Of a stretch of 64,000 nucleotides of DNA, positions 11,200 through 24,204 are shown in pieces. The position numbers and the translations under genes are program-made. The stretch's first letter is position 1. Each line of letters begins with the position of its first letter. Under the pieces are notes generated by a model. That model searched no databases and was not told where the DNA came from. It was given only the letters and a program-made list of their open reading frames with translations. This DNA comes from Patiria miniata (lineage: Eukaryota > Echinodermata > Asteroidea > Valvatida > Asterinidae), in contig NW_024037063.1 of the NCBI RefSeq assembly GCF_015706575.1, positions 17,360,927 through 17,424,926 on the forward strand, read 5' to 3'.

Positions 11200-14100
11200 C
11201 GTACTCCAAGACTGCTGTAAAGCACTCCAATATAAAGGTTGATACCTCATCTCTCCTTGGCTTCTGCAGACTCCATCAAACATAGCTTGTGGATTGGCCT
11301 GACGAGTGTGGATGACCTTGTCTATATTTTTGCCGATCGGACCAGCTTGTCTTCACAAGCGTAGATCTCGACGACTCTCCCCAAGGACCACTGGTTTCTC
11401 GGTTGATCCTCAACAATGAGAACGATGTCTCCGAACTCAATGTTCCGTACTGGCTCGTTCCACTTGCCTCTCTGCTGCAGTGTGGGTAGATATTCTCGTA
11501 TCCATCTGCGCCAAAAAAATCCGCAAGATACTGCACCTGTCTCCACCTTTTACGGCTGAACAGGTCTTGCTTCTGGAATATATCGACTGGCAATGCACTG
11601 TTCTGACGCAACAGGAGAAGATGGTTTGGCGTCAAGGGTTCTGGATCTCTCGCGTCATCAGATACTACTGCAAGTGGGCGTCCGTTGATCACTGATTCAA
11701 CCAAGCACATCATGGTCGACAGGCTTTCGTCATGCAGAACTTGCTGCTTCATTACAGTGTTCAGAATTTTCCTGACTGTTCTGCCCTGTCTCTCCCAGGG
11801 TCCTCCCATGTGGGACGCTGCCGGTGGGTTGAATTTCCATCTGATCCCCTTTTGAAGAAGATACTCATGGACCTTCTGCTTGTTCCATCGTTTGATCCCT
11901 TCCCTCAGCTCACGCTCAGCTCCGACGAAATTGGTGCCGTTGTCGCATCTGATAAGTTCTGGTTGACCGCGTCTGGCCATGAATCGCTGCAATGCATTAA
12001 GAAAGGAGTCGGTCTCCATAGAATGCAGAACTTTGATGTGAACTGCTCTAATCGCCAAACAGGTAAAGATACAGCCGTATCTTTTCACTTGACTTCGGCC
12101 TTGCTTGACCAAAAATGGCCCAAAACAGTCTATTCCGACGTAGTTGAATGGCGGTTTCTCAAGGGTTACTCGGTCTTCAGGTAGATTGGCCATCTTCTGA
12201 ATGCTGGGTGAAGCTAATCGGCGTTTGCACACAAACAATCATGCAACACCTGTCGTACTGTGGTTCTTCCTCCGTATCACCCAGTACCGCTGTCTCATCA
12301 ATGACATAACATGCTCTCTCCCTGAGTGACCTGATACAGCATGAAAGTGTCTCACCAATAGCTTGACAATGTGATTCTTCTTTGGAAGGATGACAGGATG
12401 TTTTTCTTGTGTCTGCAGCTTGGAATTCTTCAATCTCCCTCCGACGCACATCACTCCTTCACTGTTCACTTTTGGGTCCAGTCTGTAGAGAGGACTGGAT
12501 TTCTTCACAGGGTTGGCGGTTGTGTGCAGTGTCTGGTATTCATCTGTGTAGGCTTGTCGTTGAACGTGTCTGATGAATGCTTGTTCTGCCTTGTCAAGAT
12601 CATCTACAGTGGCTTCTTCATGTCACTTGGCACATGTCCATTCTTGTTCTGCAAGTACTCTCTCACTCGCAAGATCCATGCTACAGCCTTCTTTAGCCTG
12701 TGCCACGATGAGTAGTGTTGGAGTAGTTTGTCTGTCGCCTTGTTCTCTTCGGAATCTACAGCAAATATGCACTTGCTCCTTGCTTTTCTTAAGGTCCGGA
12801 TCACTCTGTCTTAGGGGTTCCATAACTTCTCGTTCCCTCGGCCAGTGTTCTTGTGGCATAAGAAGGAACTCTGGTCCTTGTATCCACCTTGTGCTCTTCT
12901 TAAGCTCACCGGCTGACATCACTCTTGATATGTCATCAGCAGGGTTTGACTTTGTGTCTACATAATGCCACTGACTTGCTTCTGATGCATTATGTATGGT
13001 AGCTATCCTGTTGGCTGCAAATGTGCGAAACCTCCCGTCTGTACTTCTATTGTACTGCAGCACAATATGCTATCTGTCCAGAATGTCAAGTAGATCGGTT
13101 CCTGTACATCTAACTCTCTCTTCACTGCAACATCAAACTTAGCAGCAAGGGTCGCTGCTGCAAGCTCAAGACGAGGTATCGTCATTGTTTTTAATGGCGC
13201 TAGATGAGACTTGGCCATCACTGCTGGTGTTCTTCATGACAAGGTAAGACACTGCTCCACAAGCCTTCTCTTAGGCATCTGCAAAATTATGCAACTGGTA
13301 TTCTGTCACTGTGCCAAAGCCGTGTGGCTTCACACATCTGTTAACTTCAAACGCCTTCATCTCTGCTAGCTCTTCTGACCAATCTTGCCATTTTTGTCGC
13401 TGCTCTTCTGGTACTGGATCATCCCATTCCAGCTTCATTCTTATCAGCCCCTGGAGTAGCAGTCTCGCTCTCAGGATGAACGGGTTGGCATATCCCAGGG
13501 GGTCATAGATTGATGACACAATGCTCAACAGCCCGCGTCTCGTCAGGGGCTTGTCCTTAGGTGACAACTTGTATCCCAAACAGTCTCTTTCAACATCCCA
13601 GCTGACGCCCAAGGCTCTGTCAACAGGTAAAGCATCAAGGTTTAGGTCAAGACCCTTCAACTGCTTGGATCGTTCTTCGGTAGGGATGGACTTTAGGACA
13701 CTTGACTTTAGGACACTTTGTTACTCAGCCACTTGGTCAATTTGAATCCGCCTCTTTGCAGCAGATTTTTCAGCTCGTCCGATAGATTCACAGCTTTCTC
13801 TTCACACTCGACAGAAACCAGGCAGTCGTCAACATAGAAATTGCGCTTCACAATCTCTACGGCTTCAGGACTGAACTCATCTTGGTTATCATCATTGAGA
13901 GACACCTCCGCTCTTAGCTGCACAATCGAACACGATGCGTAGTTTCTCGGGTTTCAAGGGGTGGAAAACTGGATGGTGAGGGAGATACCAGATAGCCTGA
14001 TCTTTAGACTGACATTCTTGTTTCTCTTCTTCCTCAGCATACCCCTTCTTGAGTTAGTCCTCGAAGCCTTCTTGGTACTTACGACGGAGACTGTATTCTT

Positions 14101-16342
14101 TGCCAAGCTTTCTTGCAAGACTCTGCAACCTATGTTCTGCTAACCACCGATTATTTGGCAGGCATGGAGGATGACGCTTTAATGGAACTGGTAAACTGTT
14201 AATGTCCCCCATCAACGCTTATTCCACCTTTCCACATCTTCAGAGCTGTTTCGTCGTTCACTGACATGCCTCTTTCATCATGTAGTGTATCTGATGCCTC
14301 CAGCTTCCAAAACTTATAAACCTGTTCTTCCAGGTTGGTGTTTCCTTGAATAAAGGTAGAGGTAGCACGAGTGTTCTGCTCTGTTGTGCCGATTTTGTTC
14401 ACTGGGCCATGTAGCGATCATCCCAATGCCGTTCGAGAGGCATCAGTGCTCTCGGAATATCTTGACCAATCAGGAGTCCAACTTCCTTTTCGCCTGCAAA
14501 CGGTAAGTCAATACCCTGCAGGTAGAGTAGTCCAGCTATCTCTTCCATCTTGGCCATGTGGGTACTCTGAATGTTGATCTCGTGTTCGGTGAACACATTT
14601 GGCAACTCTATACGGTCTGTTGCTGGTCCCGAGTCCACAATCAAGCTCACTCTTGTGATGTCTGTGGAGCTGCCCATGTTGTCAAGTGTTGTCAGGTTGA
14701 GCCTTTGTTTGGCCTCTTCAACTCCAAGCTGTCGTGCCAAGTGTTCTGTACAGAATGTATTTGTCGAACCAGCGTCCAACAATGCATGTGTGCGGATAAA
14801 GACACTGCCTCCGGCAGCTTTTACTCGAACAGGGACAATGGGCAGCACGGTCCTGCCGGCCCCTGTGACGTTACTGCAACTTGCTTCAGCGGCTTAATCA
14901 ACGTAGCTATTCTGTACCGGGGCATCTAGTGATGTGTTGGCTTGTGACGCTGCTTCTTCATGCTGCTGCATTGTCTGCGGGATGTGAAGGAATTTTGTAT
15001 GTTTCCTTCCACGACCAGAAACAGTACATGTCCTGTTGAGCCTGCACGCTGATGTCGAGTGGCCTCTGCGCAGACAGTTGAAGCACAGTCTCTCTTGCTT
15101 GGCATAACTCAGCCTGTCTTGTGGTGACTTTGCCTTGAACTGCTGGCAACCAAATAGGGTGTGTTCTCCCTTGCATAGAGAACACTCTTTGGTGACTACT
15201 CTCTCTGGTACAGATGTCACTGCAAAGGACCCATTCTGTCTTGGCTGTGTGCGTCTTTTCTGAGGAACATCGGCTTCTCTCCCAAGTAGATGTACCATAC
15301 ACAGGGTTATTCTCCTCTTCTGCTACATCATCTATGTAGGCCACAAGATCCTTCACCTTCGGCATTCGATCTTCCTTCCTTTCGAGGTCTCTGACCTTTC
15401 GGACCCATCGATAGCGCAAGTAGTTGGGCAAGCGCTCAACAATGTCTCTTAACAAACTCTAGTGTGCCATCTTATTTTCGCAGCACATAGCCTGGAGGGT
15501 TTCGTAGCAGACTTTCAGCTCATCTGCCATTTCTCTGATGGCTTTTCCATCATGGGGTGACACTGTTTGGCCTCAGGTGACTTTCTTCATCCATGCATCA
15601 GCAACTTTATATTTGTTTCCAAATCTCTCCTTCAACAAGGTTTTGGCTCGAGCATAACCTTGTGTCGACTCCAGCACAGAGAATACTTGAATCACTCTGC
15701 GTGCTTCCCCCTTGCAGTAATGAAGAATTCTTGTTAGCTTGGCAGCGGTGCTTATTGTCGTGCTGTCTACATTCACCTCGAAAGCTCTACAAAATTCCCA
15801 AAACTTCAGGGGATCTCCTTCGTAGCACATCAACTCTGCTTTCGGTAACTGCAATGTCTCAATGAGGCTCTGCTGCTGTTGCTTTGATTGTCGCAACATC
15901 TCATTGATGGCTTAGGTAGGGGGTTGACGATTGATGATCTTCAATGGAGTATGGGACTGTGTCACCGCTTCTATCATCATTATGCGGTGATGGATCGGGC
16001 TGTGATGGGGAGTCTTCATCATGGGGAGATGGTGTTGACTGAGATGGAGAAACTGTGCTTGATTTCTCGTCATCGAACTGGGAATAAACGTTTGCCTCCG
16101 CTTCTGCACAGCTGAGCTTGGTTTTCATTTAAAGCTCAGTTGTCCTTTAGTGGAGCCTCAATTCCTATAGCTCAAGCTCTTGTTGCTCTTTAAGAGCTTC
16201 AACTTCTGCTTGAAGTGCAGCACTTCTCACCATGGCCTCCATTCTAGCTCTCCTGCTGGATGAGGTGCTTATCGTATGGCTGCACTGACTGGCCGAGTCT
16301 TCTGGCTTGACATCATCTTCCTGACTTGGTGACGTAGTACTC
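11200..16342 (-). mobile_element. BEL/Pao LTR retrotransposon, broken fossil
   Basis: Read on the minus strand, the BEL/Pao parts follow in family order. They are a gag-like DUF1759 region (about 15.5-15.9 kb, with YEGDPLKFWEFCRAFE), zinc knuckles (about 15.0-15.3 kb, CFNCLRRGHSTSAC), a DUF1758-type aspartic protease (about 14.4-14.8 kb, LLDAGSTNTFC), a reverse transcriptase with FYVDD near 13.85 kb, the Pao A17/RNase H region (about 12.6-13.7 kb), and an integrase with DUF5641-like tail (about 11.3-12.2 kb, CDNGTNFVGAE, AASHMGGPWERQ). The coding region is interrupted in several places (of the order of eight to ten), so it is long dead. LTRs were not recognised. A younger Ty3/gypsy element sits immediately upstream of its gag. 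Confidence 0.9.
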
Positions 16343-16427
16343 ATGTTGTCGATTTATGACGTTGTAATTGAATTTAATGTGACAAATGACGACTAAAAAG
16401 GACTCCTTTGATGACGATTTAAGAACT

Positions 16428-16871
16428 TGTAGTAATTCGTGTTTTCTCCCGAAACGAGTTATACTACTGTTTATCAAGCCTCGTGTCTGTTCTTACAAGT
16501 CGTGAAAAACGGCACACAAAATGTTGGTTGTTTACAAGTTTTAATGCTCTCAAAACTCACAAGTTCGTCATGCACCTGCTATCCAATGATTAACAAACTT
16601 CTGGAACGTCAGTAGGCTTAAGCGCACATCAATTGACTGAATAAAACTTGGTTGAGGAAACTTTCAACGTTGGAATAAGACTTGCACAAAGCAGAATGAA
16701 AACGATAAGTCAGAGGTCACCAACATGTCACACTGCGCAAACGCAGCACAGCGAGAGTGAACTCCGGTGCCTATGGCAACCAAAACTTATTAACATACTT
16801 ATTTGTATGGAACGCCTGTTGGAGCTAAAAGTGCAAACAATTAATTATATACACATGTACATGTCACTACA
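16428..16871 (-). repeat. 3' LTR of the CsRn1-like element
   Basis: This 444-bp repeat has TG...CA ends (TGTAGTAATTCG to TGTCACTACA on the + strand) and matches 21127-21570. It is the 3' LTR because the element is on the minus strand. Left flank AACT equals the right flank of the other LTR. Confidence 0.92.
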
Positions 16872-16949
16872 GTAGCTCCCCTCTAGATTGTAAGAGATAA
16901 ATGGAACAATCGATACAAGTAGTTGATAATAACAGTCAGTGACAGTCGA

Positions 16950-19900
16950 ATTGTTCATATTTGGCTGGCCAGTGAACTCGTCGACCAGCTCTGGTGGCTC
17001 GTTGTGGAGGAGATGGCGTCTCTGGCGATGGGGGTTGTGAAACCGGCAAAAAAAGTTCTCGCGGGGGCGTTCTCGCGAATCTGTCGGGAAGACGACGTGT
17101 CTGTGGATGGGGGGTGTGATTCTGGCAAAACAGTCCTTGCGGGCGTGTTCTCGCGAATCTGTTGGGAATGCGCGTTTGTCCAGTCGTCGTCAAGATACGC
17201 CACTTTCAGACGATCCTTGGCAACCGCATCCCGTCTGCCGTTGAGGTCCAAAACAAAGTATTTGCTGGCGCACTTGATGATGCAAAATGGTCCATCATAC
17301 GGAGGTTGTAGGTTTTTTTTCACTGCATCATGCCGAACAAAAACGTGTGTGCACTTGTCTAGGTCAGCTGGAATGTGTGATTGTCGCTGTTTTGGCCTGG
17401 GCAGAGTGGGACGAATGTCCTGCATGTGACAACGCAGCCTGTGAACATACACACTGGGGTCGAGCTCAGCATGATCATAGTTAGGCACAATAAGCTCACC
17501 AGGCAGCCTGACTGTGGTACCGTACACCATTTCTGCTGGAGAGAAACCGATATCTGACTTGATAGCGGCTCTGATGCCTAACAGGACGAGGGGAAGAGAT
17601 TCCGTCCAACGTGGGTTAGCATGAGTCTTTAGCGATGCCTTGAGTTGTCTGTGTAGTCGCTCTACCATCCCATTTGCAGCAGGATGATATGATGTAGTGT
17701 GAATTCGTTGACAACCAAGCATGTCCATGAGCATTCGAAAAAGTCGTGACTCGAACTGGCGTCCTCTGTCGGTGGTGATGGTAGCTGGTGCACCCAACCG
17801 AGAAACCCAGTGGGTAAAGATACATGGGCCACAGTCTCAGCAGTCATGTCAGGAATGGGGATCGCCTCCGGCCAACGTGTACATCTATCCACACACGTAA
17901 GCAGGTAGGACTGTCCGGCTGACGGTGGAAGGGGACCGACTAAATCGATGTGTACGTGTGAGAATCGTGCGTCGGGTGTGGAGAACGTACCAAGTGGCGA
18001 CTTGATGTGGCGATGAATTTTGCATTGTTGGCAGTTGCGACAAGTCTTAGCCCAAGCGCGAACGTCTTTGTTAATACCAGGCCACACGAACCGTGCAGTA
18101 AGTAACTGCTGTGTGGTCCTGATACTAGGGTGCGACAGTCCATGCAAAGCGTCAAAAACTGTTCGACGAAACCTGGCTGGGATGAAGGGTCGAGGCGTCC
18201 ATGTGGAGGTATCGCATAGAATGGTACCCTGCAATGTCTGGAGGGGGACGGCAGTTAGCTGGAGAGAGGTGTCGGGGAGATGTTTCAACTCGTCGTCATC
18301 GATCTGTGCTTTAGCGATGGCGTCGAAATTGATAGTCACGTTCGTTGGTAAGGCATTAACCTCCAGACGAGAGAGTGCATCTGCCGCTGCATTATCATGG
18401 CCGCTGATGTGTCTAATGTCCGAGGTATACTGGGATATGAGGTCAAGTTGTCGAATCTCTCGAGGAGAATGGCGGTCTAGTTTGGAGTGTAGGGCGTACG
18501 TAAGGGGTTTGTGATCAGTGTAAGCGCGGAATGTCCGTCCCTCCAGCATGTGTCGGAAATACTTGATGCCGAGGTATAGAGCTAAAAGCTCTCTACCAAA
18601 AGTACTGTAGCGGATTTCCGCTGGTTGGAGGCGCTTGGAGAAAAACGACAGTGGTTGCCAAACACCCTTGACGTGTTGCTGGAGAACACCTCCCACGGCC
18701 TTGTCCGATGCGTCGATTAAGAGGCATAACGGTGCGTCAGTCTGTGGGTGGACTAGGAGTGTTGCGTCGGCCAATGCAGCTTTCACACGCTCGAAAGCTA
18801 GCTGCTCGTTCGGCCCTAACTGAATCGGCTCGTTTTTCTTCCTCCTGTTCTTGAGCAGGTCGGTCAGGGGCTGGAGCATGTCTGCGCAGTGGGGAACAAA
18901 ACGCCTGTAGAAATTGATGAGGCCAAGAAATTCCCGCAACTTACTCAGCGATGCCGGTTCCGGGAAATCTCTGATGACTTGCACCTTGTCAGGCAAAGGA
19001 CAGACTCCATGCTGGTTGACGAGATGACCGAGGAAGGAGAGGGATGGCACGCCGAACTGGCATTTGTGGGGGTTTATGACTATGCCATATTGCGAGAGGC
19101 GGTCGAACAGGAGTCGAAGGTGTTCTTGGTGTTCAGCCTCTGATGAGCTCGCTACCAGCAGATCGTCAATGTAGGCGAAGACAAATGGTAAACCACGGGT
19201 TACCTCGTCGACGAACCTTTGGAAAGTCTGTGCCGCATTGCGGAGCCCAAAGGGCATGCACACGAACTCGAATAATCCAAACGGTGTAGTGATGGCAGTC
19301 TTACGGATGTCTGTTGGTTCCACTGGTATTTGATGGTAGGCGCGTACCAAATCAATCTTGGAGAACAGCGTGCACCCGTGAAGGTTGGAGGAAAAATCCT
19401 GCAGGTGTGGCATTGGGTAGCAGTCCGGAATGGTGTTCTTGTTGAGGGCGCGGTAATCACCACACGGACGCCAATCCCCGGGAGTTGACTTAGGCACCAT
19501 GTGCAACGGAGAGGACCATTCGCTACTGGAAGGGCGAACAATTCCAAGGCTAAGCATGTGGTCAAACTCAGCCTTGGCAAGTGGTAGTCTGTCCGGGGCA
19601 AGTCGACGGGGTCTAGCCGCAACCGGGGGGCCATGAGTTTCGATGTGGTGCGTGATGTTGTGCCGTACCTCCGTTTGCTTATACACAGGACGCACTACGT
19701 CGGGATACCGGCTAAGGAGCTCGTCGTATTGTGATGAAGCTGCATTCACAAACATGGGGCTCGCGGACGGGGTACCAGACATTATTCCTTGTATGGCAAG
19801 ACTAGCTATGGAATCGACAAGCCGCTGGTTCTTTACATCGACTAGTAGGTTGAACTGCCGAAGAAAATCAGCTCCAATAATAGGGGTTGGCAAGTCGGCA

Positions 19901-20220
19901 ACAATAAAAACCCAAGGGAATACTCGGCGAAGTCCCAAATCTAAAGTCAGAGACTTCTCGCCGTAAGTTACAATAGGTGAGTGATTGACCGCTAGTAGCT
20001 GTATAGAAGTAGGTTGAGCTCGTGACTTGTGACTGCGTGGCAAAACACTCACCTCAGCGCCGGTGTCAACTAGGAAACGAGTGCCTGTGGTCTTGTCAGT
20101 TACATGGAAGAGGCGACTTGTTGTATCGCTGCCAGACCGACCTGTCGCCGCTAGTCTTTGGCTTGGCCGTTTTCCTGGTTCCGCTTTGGTTCTGTGCGTC
20201 ACGAACAAGGACTGATGCAT
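16950..20220 (-). pseudogene. CsRn1-like pol fossil
   Basis: The minus-strand pol region includes an aspartic protease ([13 protein letters not shown]), reverse transcriptase ([18 protein letters not shown], then [11 protein letters not shown]), RNase H ([29 protein letters not shown]) and integrase with an HHCC finger and DDE core ([41 protein letters not shown]). The order PR-RT-RH-INT is that of Ty3/gypsy. The reading frame starts overlapping the end of gag. The copy is nearly intact with about one break. Confidence 0.9.
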
Positions 20221-21077
20221 TTTCGTGCATTAGTTCCGTACTTCCAATGATACCAGCATTGGCGGTCGCCGGATGGCTGGTTATCCGCAGAAGGGGTTGG
20301 ACTACGTTGTCTGGGTCGACTGCGGGAGGAAGAGCGGGGACGGCCTTGTCGCTGCATGCCCTGTAGCTGAAAAGTCAAGGCCTGCACTTGCCGAGTCAGG
20401 TCATCAACCTTTGCGTGCAGAGTGAGTACCTCAGGGGAGGCGTGTCGTTGCGGGGGGTGGAGGGGTGGTGAAGAAACCGTGGAAATTTGCGATGCCGGCG
20501 TAGAGTGGGCAGACACCTCAACAATTTTGTCAGCCAAATCTGCCAGTGCTCCAATTCCCACAGTGTCCGCTGTGGAGGCCAAAATGGACTGGACGGTGTG
20601 GGGAAGTCGCTGTACAAACAACTGCTTCAAAATCCTCTCCTCCAGCTTGTTGTCCCCCAAAAGCTGGTGCATGCGCTGCAACAACTGCGAGGGCTTGCGA
20701 TCTCCCAATTCCTCTGAAGTAAGCAGCTGGTTTAATCGTTTCTGCTCAGAAGCTGAAGTGCGGCGAATGAGTTCAGATTTCAGCTTATCGTAGCAGTCCG
20801 TGGATGGGGGTGTAATCAGGATATCCCGCACCTCTTGTGCGACCTCCGGTTGCAAAGATCCGATAACGTAGGCAAAACGAGTCTCCTGGGTAGTGATATG
20901 GCGGATGACAAACTGAGCCTCCACCTGGGTAAACCACAGGATTGGGTCGTTAGGCCAAAATGGAGGGAGTTTGAGGCTTACTGCAGCTTGCATCGGCATG
21001 ACAGGCGGTTGAAATGGGTTAGGGGGAGGTGGAGTTGGAGGCGGTGTACCCTCTGTCCCATCAGGTTTAACTTCCAC
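20199..21077 (-). CDS. CsRn1-like gag polyprotein (element-borne)
   Basis: Gag frame of 292 residues. A proline-rich N-terminus leads into the capsid-like segment ([20 protein letters not shown] ... [20 protein letters not shown]), a form common to this clade. A coiled-coil-prone stretch near residue 225 and a basic Arg/Ser/Pro-rich region precede the CHCC zinc knuckle [18 protein letters not shown] at the C-terminus. It lies directly downstream of the 5' LTR and primer site, and its end overlaps the start of pol in another frame. Confidence 0.88.
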   Translation of the reverse strand: MEVKPDGTEGTPPPTPPPPNPFQPPVMPMQAAVSLKLPPFWPNDPILWFTQVEAQFVIRHITTQETRFAYVIGSLQPEVAQEVRDILITPPSTDCYDKLKSELIRRTSASEQKRLNQLLTSEELGDRKPSQLLQRMHQLLGDNKLEERILKQLFVQRLPHTVQSILASTADTVGIGALADLADKIVEVSAHSTPASQISTVSSPPLHPPQRHASPEVLTLHAKVDDLTRQVQALTFQLQGMQRQGRPRSSSRSRPRQRSPTPSADNQPSGDRQCWYHWKYGTNARKCISPCS

Positions 21078-21126
21078 AGACAGGGCTTGTGCAGAAGGTC
21101 ACAATTGTTCAAAACAGGGTCACCAG

Positions 21127-21570
21127 TGTAGTAATTCGTGTTTTCTCCCGAAATGAGTTCTACTACTGTTATTTAAGCATCGTGTCTGTTCTTACAAGTC
21201 GTGAAAAACGGCACACAAAATGTTGGTTGTTTACAAGTTTTAATGCTCTCAAAACTCACAAGTTCGTCATGCACCTGCTATCCAATGATCAACAAACTTC
21301 TGGAACGTCAGTAGGCTTAAGCGCACATCAATTGACTGAATAAAACTTGGTTGAGGAAACTTTCAACGTTGGAATAAGACTTGCACAAAGCAGAATGAAA
21401 ACGATAAGTCAGATGTCACCAACATGTCACACTGCGCAAACGCAGAACAGCGAGAGTGAACTCCGGTGCCTATGGCAACCAAAACTTATTAACATACTTA
21501 TTTGTATGGAACGCCTGTTGGAGCTAAAAGTACAAACAATTAATTATATACACATGTACATGTCACTACA
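21127..21570 (-). repeat. 5' LTR of the CsRn1-like element
   Basis: Partner of 16428-16871 with the same length and TG...CA ends. The next minus-strand bases inside the element read CTGGTGACCCTG, giving the primer-binding site. The outer flank begins AACT, the target-site duplication. Confidence 0.92.
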
Positions 21571-21574
21571 AACT

Positions 21575-22745
21575 GTTTTCCCTTGTATTGTACCAATAGC
21601 AAATGTGTAGCAAAATGTGTGACGGGTTTGTACACTCAAGAAGTTTGTCGATGCTATGCTAATGCGTATGCGGTATGCGTATGCGGTATGCGGTTCAGCC
21701 TGCAATTAATATAAAACCAAAAAATACAGTAAGTCTCTAAAAGTATGTCGAAATGTACCTGCACACACATGAATCAATTACAATATGAACTAAATGAATT
21801 AAACTGACTGATTTGATCCCCAAACTCTTGAAATTGTGTCTTGCGTGAAATACCTGTATATGTGTCCTAGTACATCAATGTTTACATTAAAATTAATATT
21901 CAACTCTCCAAAATTAACCTTGGTTGACAGTAATCCATATAAACTGATGAAACTGATGTGAGAATCATGTCACGTGCATTCAGTAAACGTGTATAAAACG
22001 TGCATCGCTAATTCTACCCAAATTTTATCCCAAAAGTTGACCCAAAAATGACTATATCTAATGACCGTAATTATTACCCCCCCCTTATACACAATTATCT
22101 ATAACCCTTTATCGAAATCTCTAAACAATTATAAGTACTCACAACATTGGGCGGATCGAATATGATGCAAAAATCAAAGGAACCTTTTGACGGATTTCTA
22201 CAAACTTAACACAAATATGTGACAATGCTGGCGCGCTGATAGCGCCCTCTGTTGACCAAGAAAATGCCACACCTATGACGTCACGAACGAACTGGAAAAC
22301 TTTCCTACCGCAACAAGTCCACTAGTCAGTGGTGGTGCACGGTTACTTTTATTTTTTTGAAAATAATTATATTTTGAAAACAAGTGCGAGTGCCCAAGCT
22401 CTGGCCGTGTTGCAAGAAGTCTAATTGCATGAACGTTATGCATGAAATCGTTCAAAATTATCCCTGTCAGAGCTTTAAAATGCGACGCCGAAAAGGTGTA
22501 AGTGCAAGTAAAGGCATAAACCTATCTGTACAAGCCACGATAAAAACCAAACAACCGAACCAATTTGCATCAATATGAGTACGTCTTGAAATGTGTACAA
22601 TTGGGTGGCGCACTGTCTGGAAATTTAGTAAGTTAAGAATGCGCACTCTTTGTGATCTCCAGCGCTCAGCGTGGGAATGTGTGCTAGCTTCACGTCAACA
22701 GCAGGGCTATCATCGCTCGCAGCGGCCTCCCTACTCGTGGTCTCC
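21575..22745. other. Non-coding stretch right of the nested element
   Basis: If the CsRn1-like insertion is removed, this abuts the sequence upstream of the BEL gag, so the first part may be BEL leader or LTR. I could not match it to the BEL 3' side. A short tandem GTATGCG run is at about 21665-21695. No coding exon is seen. Confidence 0.4.
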
Positions 22746-22749
22746 CCAT

Positions 22750-23470
22750 TCACGCGACAACCCGGCCTAACATCAATTTCCGCCCCGGACTGCTGAACAG
22801 GCTTGCTCGTCGTTCATCTTCATTCTGATCCGCTCTGGTAGAATCCTCGGAGCTGTACATCACTTCTAATTCGGCGATCATTTTATTGATCCTCTGCAAC
22901 ACACCTACCGCTGAACCAGTTGCCTGTGGATTACGTCTGTCCGAGGAATGGGCTGATCCACATATTTGGCGCTCCAAGGAGTCTCCCACCTTCAGAACGT
23001 CAATGATGACATCGTTGATAGCGTCCACGATCTCACTTGCGGCTGATGGCTTTCCGTCATTTTCAGTCGTCAGTCTGATTTCCCGTCAATATCCCACCAG
23101 CTGCCACCATTTGTAGCGGGATCCTACGAGGCTCTTGTCCGCCAAGTCCAGCAAAACGCAAGAAAAGGGGACACACAGACGGGATTTCTAACTCTGAAGG
23201 AAAATGTAATTTATTCCGCCAAGCGGACTCTGCGGGCAACTTGCTGCACCACTTCCAAACTGCAACTGATCAATTCCCAGCATAGACACGCAAACAGTCT
23301 GAACAAATGTATACAATTGTAACAACTTTACCCAACCCTGGAATCCAGCCAAGTCCTACCCGCGCAATTCAACAAAAGAATCCCACTTAGCCAGCCTATT
23401 TAGGCCAAAAAAAGTCTCCGGTTTCTGGTATGGAGATTGCCCAAAAAGTGGTGCGGCGACGCGGCTTTTC
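22750..23470 (-). mobile_element. Truncated LTR element: LTR piece, primer site and gag remnant
   Basis: On the minus strand, an LTR-like end finishing CCCGCTACA (+ strand 23112 on) is followed after two bases by TGGTGGCAGCTGGTGGGA, which resembles a primer-binding site of many Ty3/gypsy elements. A roughly 90-codon gag-like frame follows (22750-23028), rich in charged residues. The LTR piece has a minus-strand AATAAA near 23210. No pol follows, so this is a truncated old copy. The LTR outer end is not determined. Confidence 0.4.
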
Positions 23471-23785
23471 TTTTTTTTTTACCTGATTTTGTTGCTTCAA
23501 ATGTCGGCCGATGACTGCAAATGGTGCCCGACTAAACTTAGTGCAAATATATGGGAGTCCAGGGAGGCCACATAAAGCTCATCTTCGACCATAACCCGAA
23601 GTCTAAAAACATGTTAAAATTGTCCAGTAGCAGGATTCAAGTCAAACCAGTGAGTTTGACGGTTTTGAGACATCATCTTTCATTGAAAAAAAAACGTTTT
23701 CATTTTGCCGACGCGCATGGCTACGGCCACGCGCGCGCATACCAGAAACCGGATACCTTTTTTGTTTTGGCCTTAGAGACCCTTT
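23397..23785. repeat. Inverted repeat pair around an AT/GC-mixed spacer
   Basis: TTAGGCCAAAAAAAGTCTCC and CGGTTTCTGGTATG near 23400-23435 recur in reverse complement near 23743-23785 with a few changes. This is compatible with a small foldback element. There is no coding content. Confidence 0.5.
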
Positions 23786-24204
23786 TTCCGGAACGCGCGC
23801 TAGCCAGACCCAAAACCAGGTCAGGTGCACGCCGCCGGACCCCCTCCGCCGGAGCACTTGTGCCAGAAAGCAATGACAACAAAAGTGCTGCATAGACTGT
23901 CTGTTACAATACCTTTCAATATTAGGACCAAGAGGGAAGAATATTGGTTGATTGGTTGGTTTGGGTTTGACACATTATTTCCCCTTATGGGTCCTAGTTA
24001 GATGAATATTGGTTGGCATGGTTTGGGCTTGATACACAATGCATTTCAATACATGTACTAGTACCAAGAGGGAAGAATATTGGTTGCTTGGTTTGGGTTG
24101 GTTGTTGGTGGATGTTGATACACTCTCCCGATTGCCCCACTTTGAGAAGTACATGACAGGTTGTACCCTGGAGACAACTCCAATGTCAATGGAGGCCACT
24201 GTCA

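Larger units (their letters stand above)
16428..21570 (-). mobile_element. Ty3/gypsy LTR retrotransposon, CsRn1-like, nested
   Basis: Two 444-bp LTRs flank gag and pol on the minus strand, and AACT flanks both outer ends as a 4-bp target-site duplication. Next to the 5' LTR the minus strand reads TGGTGACCC, the start of a tRNA-Trp-type primer-binding site, as known for CsRn1 relatives. The gag ends in a CHCC knuckle ([14 protein letters not shown]...C), also characteristic of that clade. Pol has protease, RT, RNase H and integrase. It is nearly whole, with about one interruption in pol. The LTRs differ at roughly ten positions by eye (about 2%), suggesting a fairly recent insertion. Confidence 0.93.

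Noticed and set aside
11732-12184. 150-codon plus-strand ORF
   Set aside because: Shadow of the BEL/Pao integrase on the other strand.
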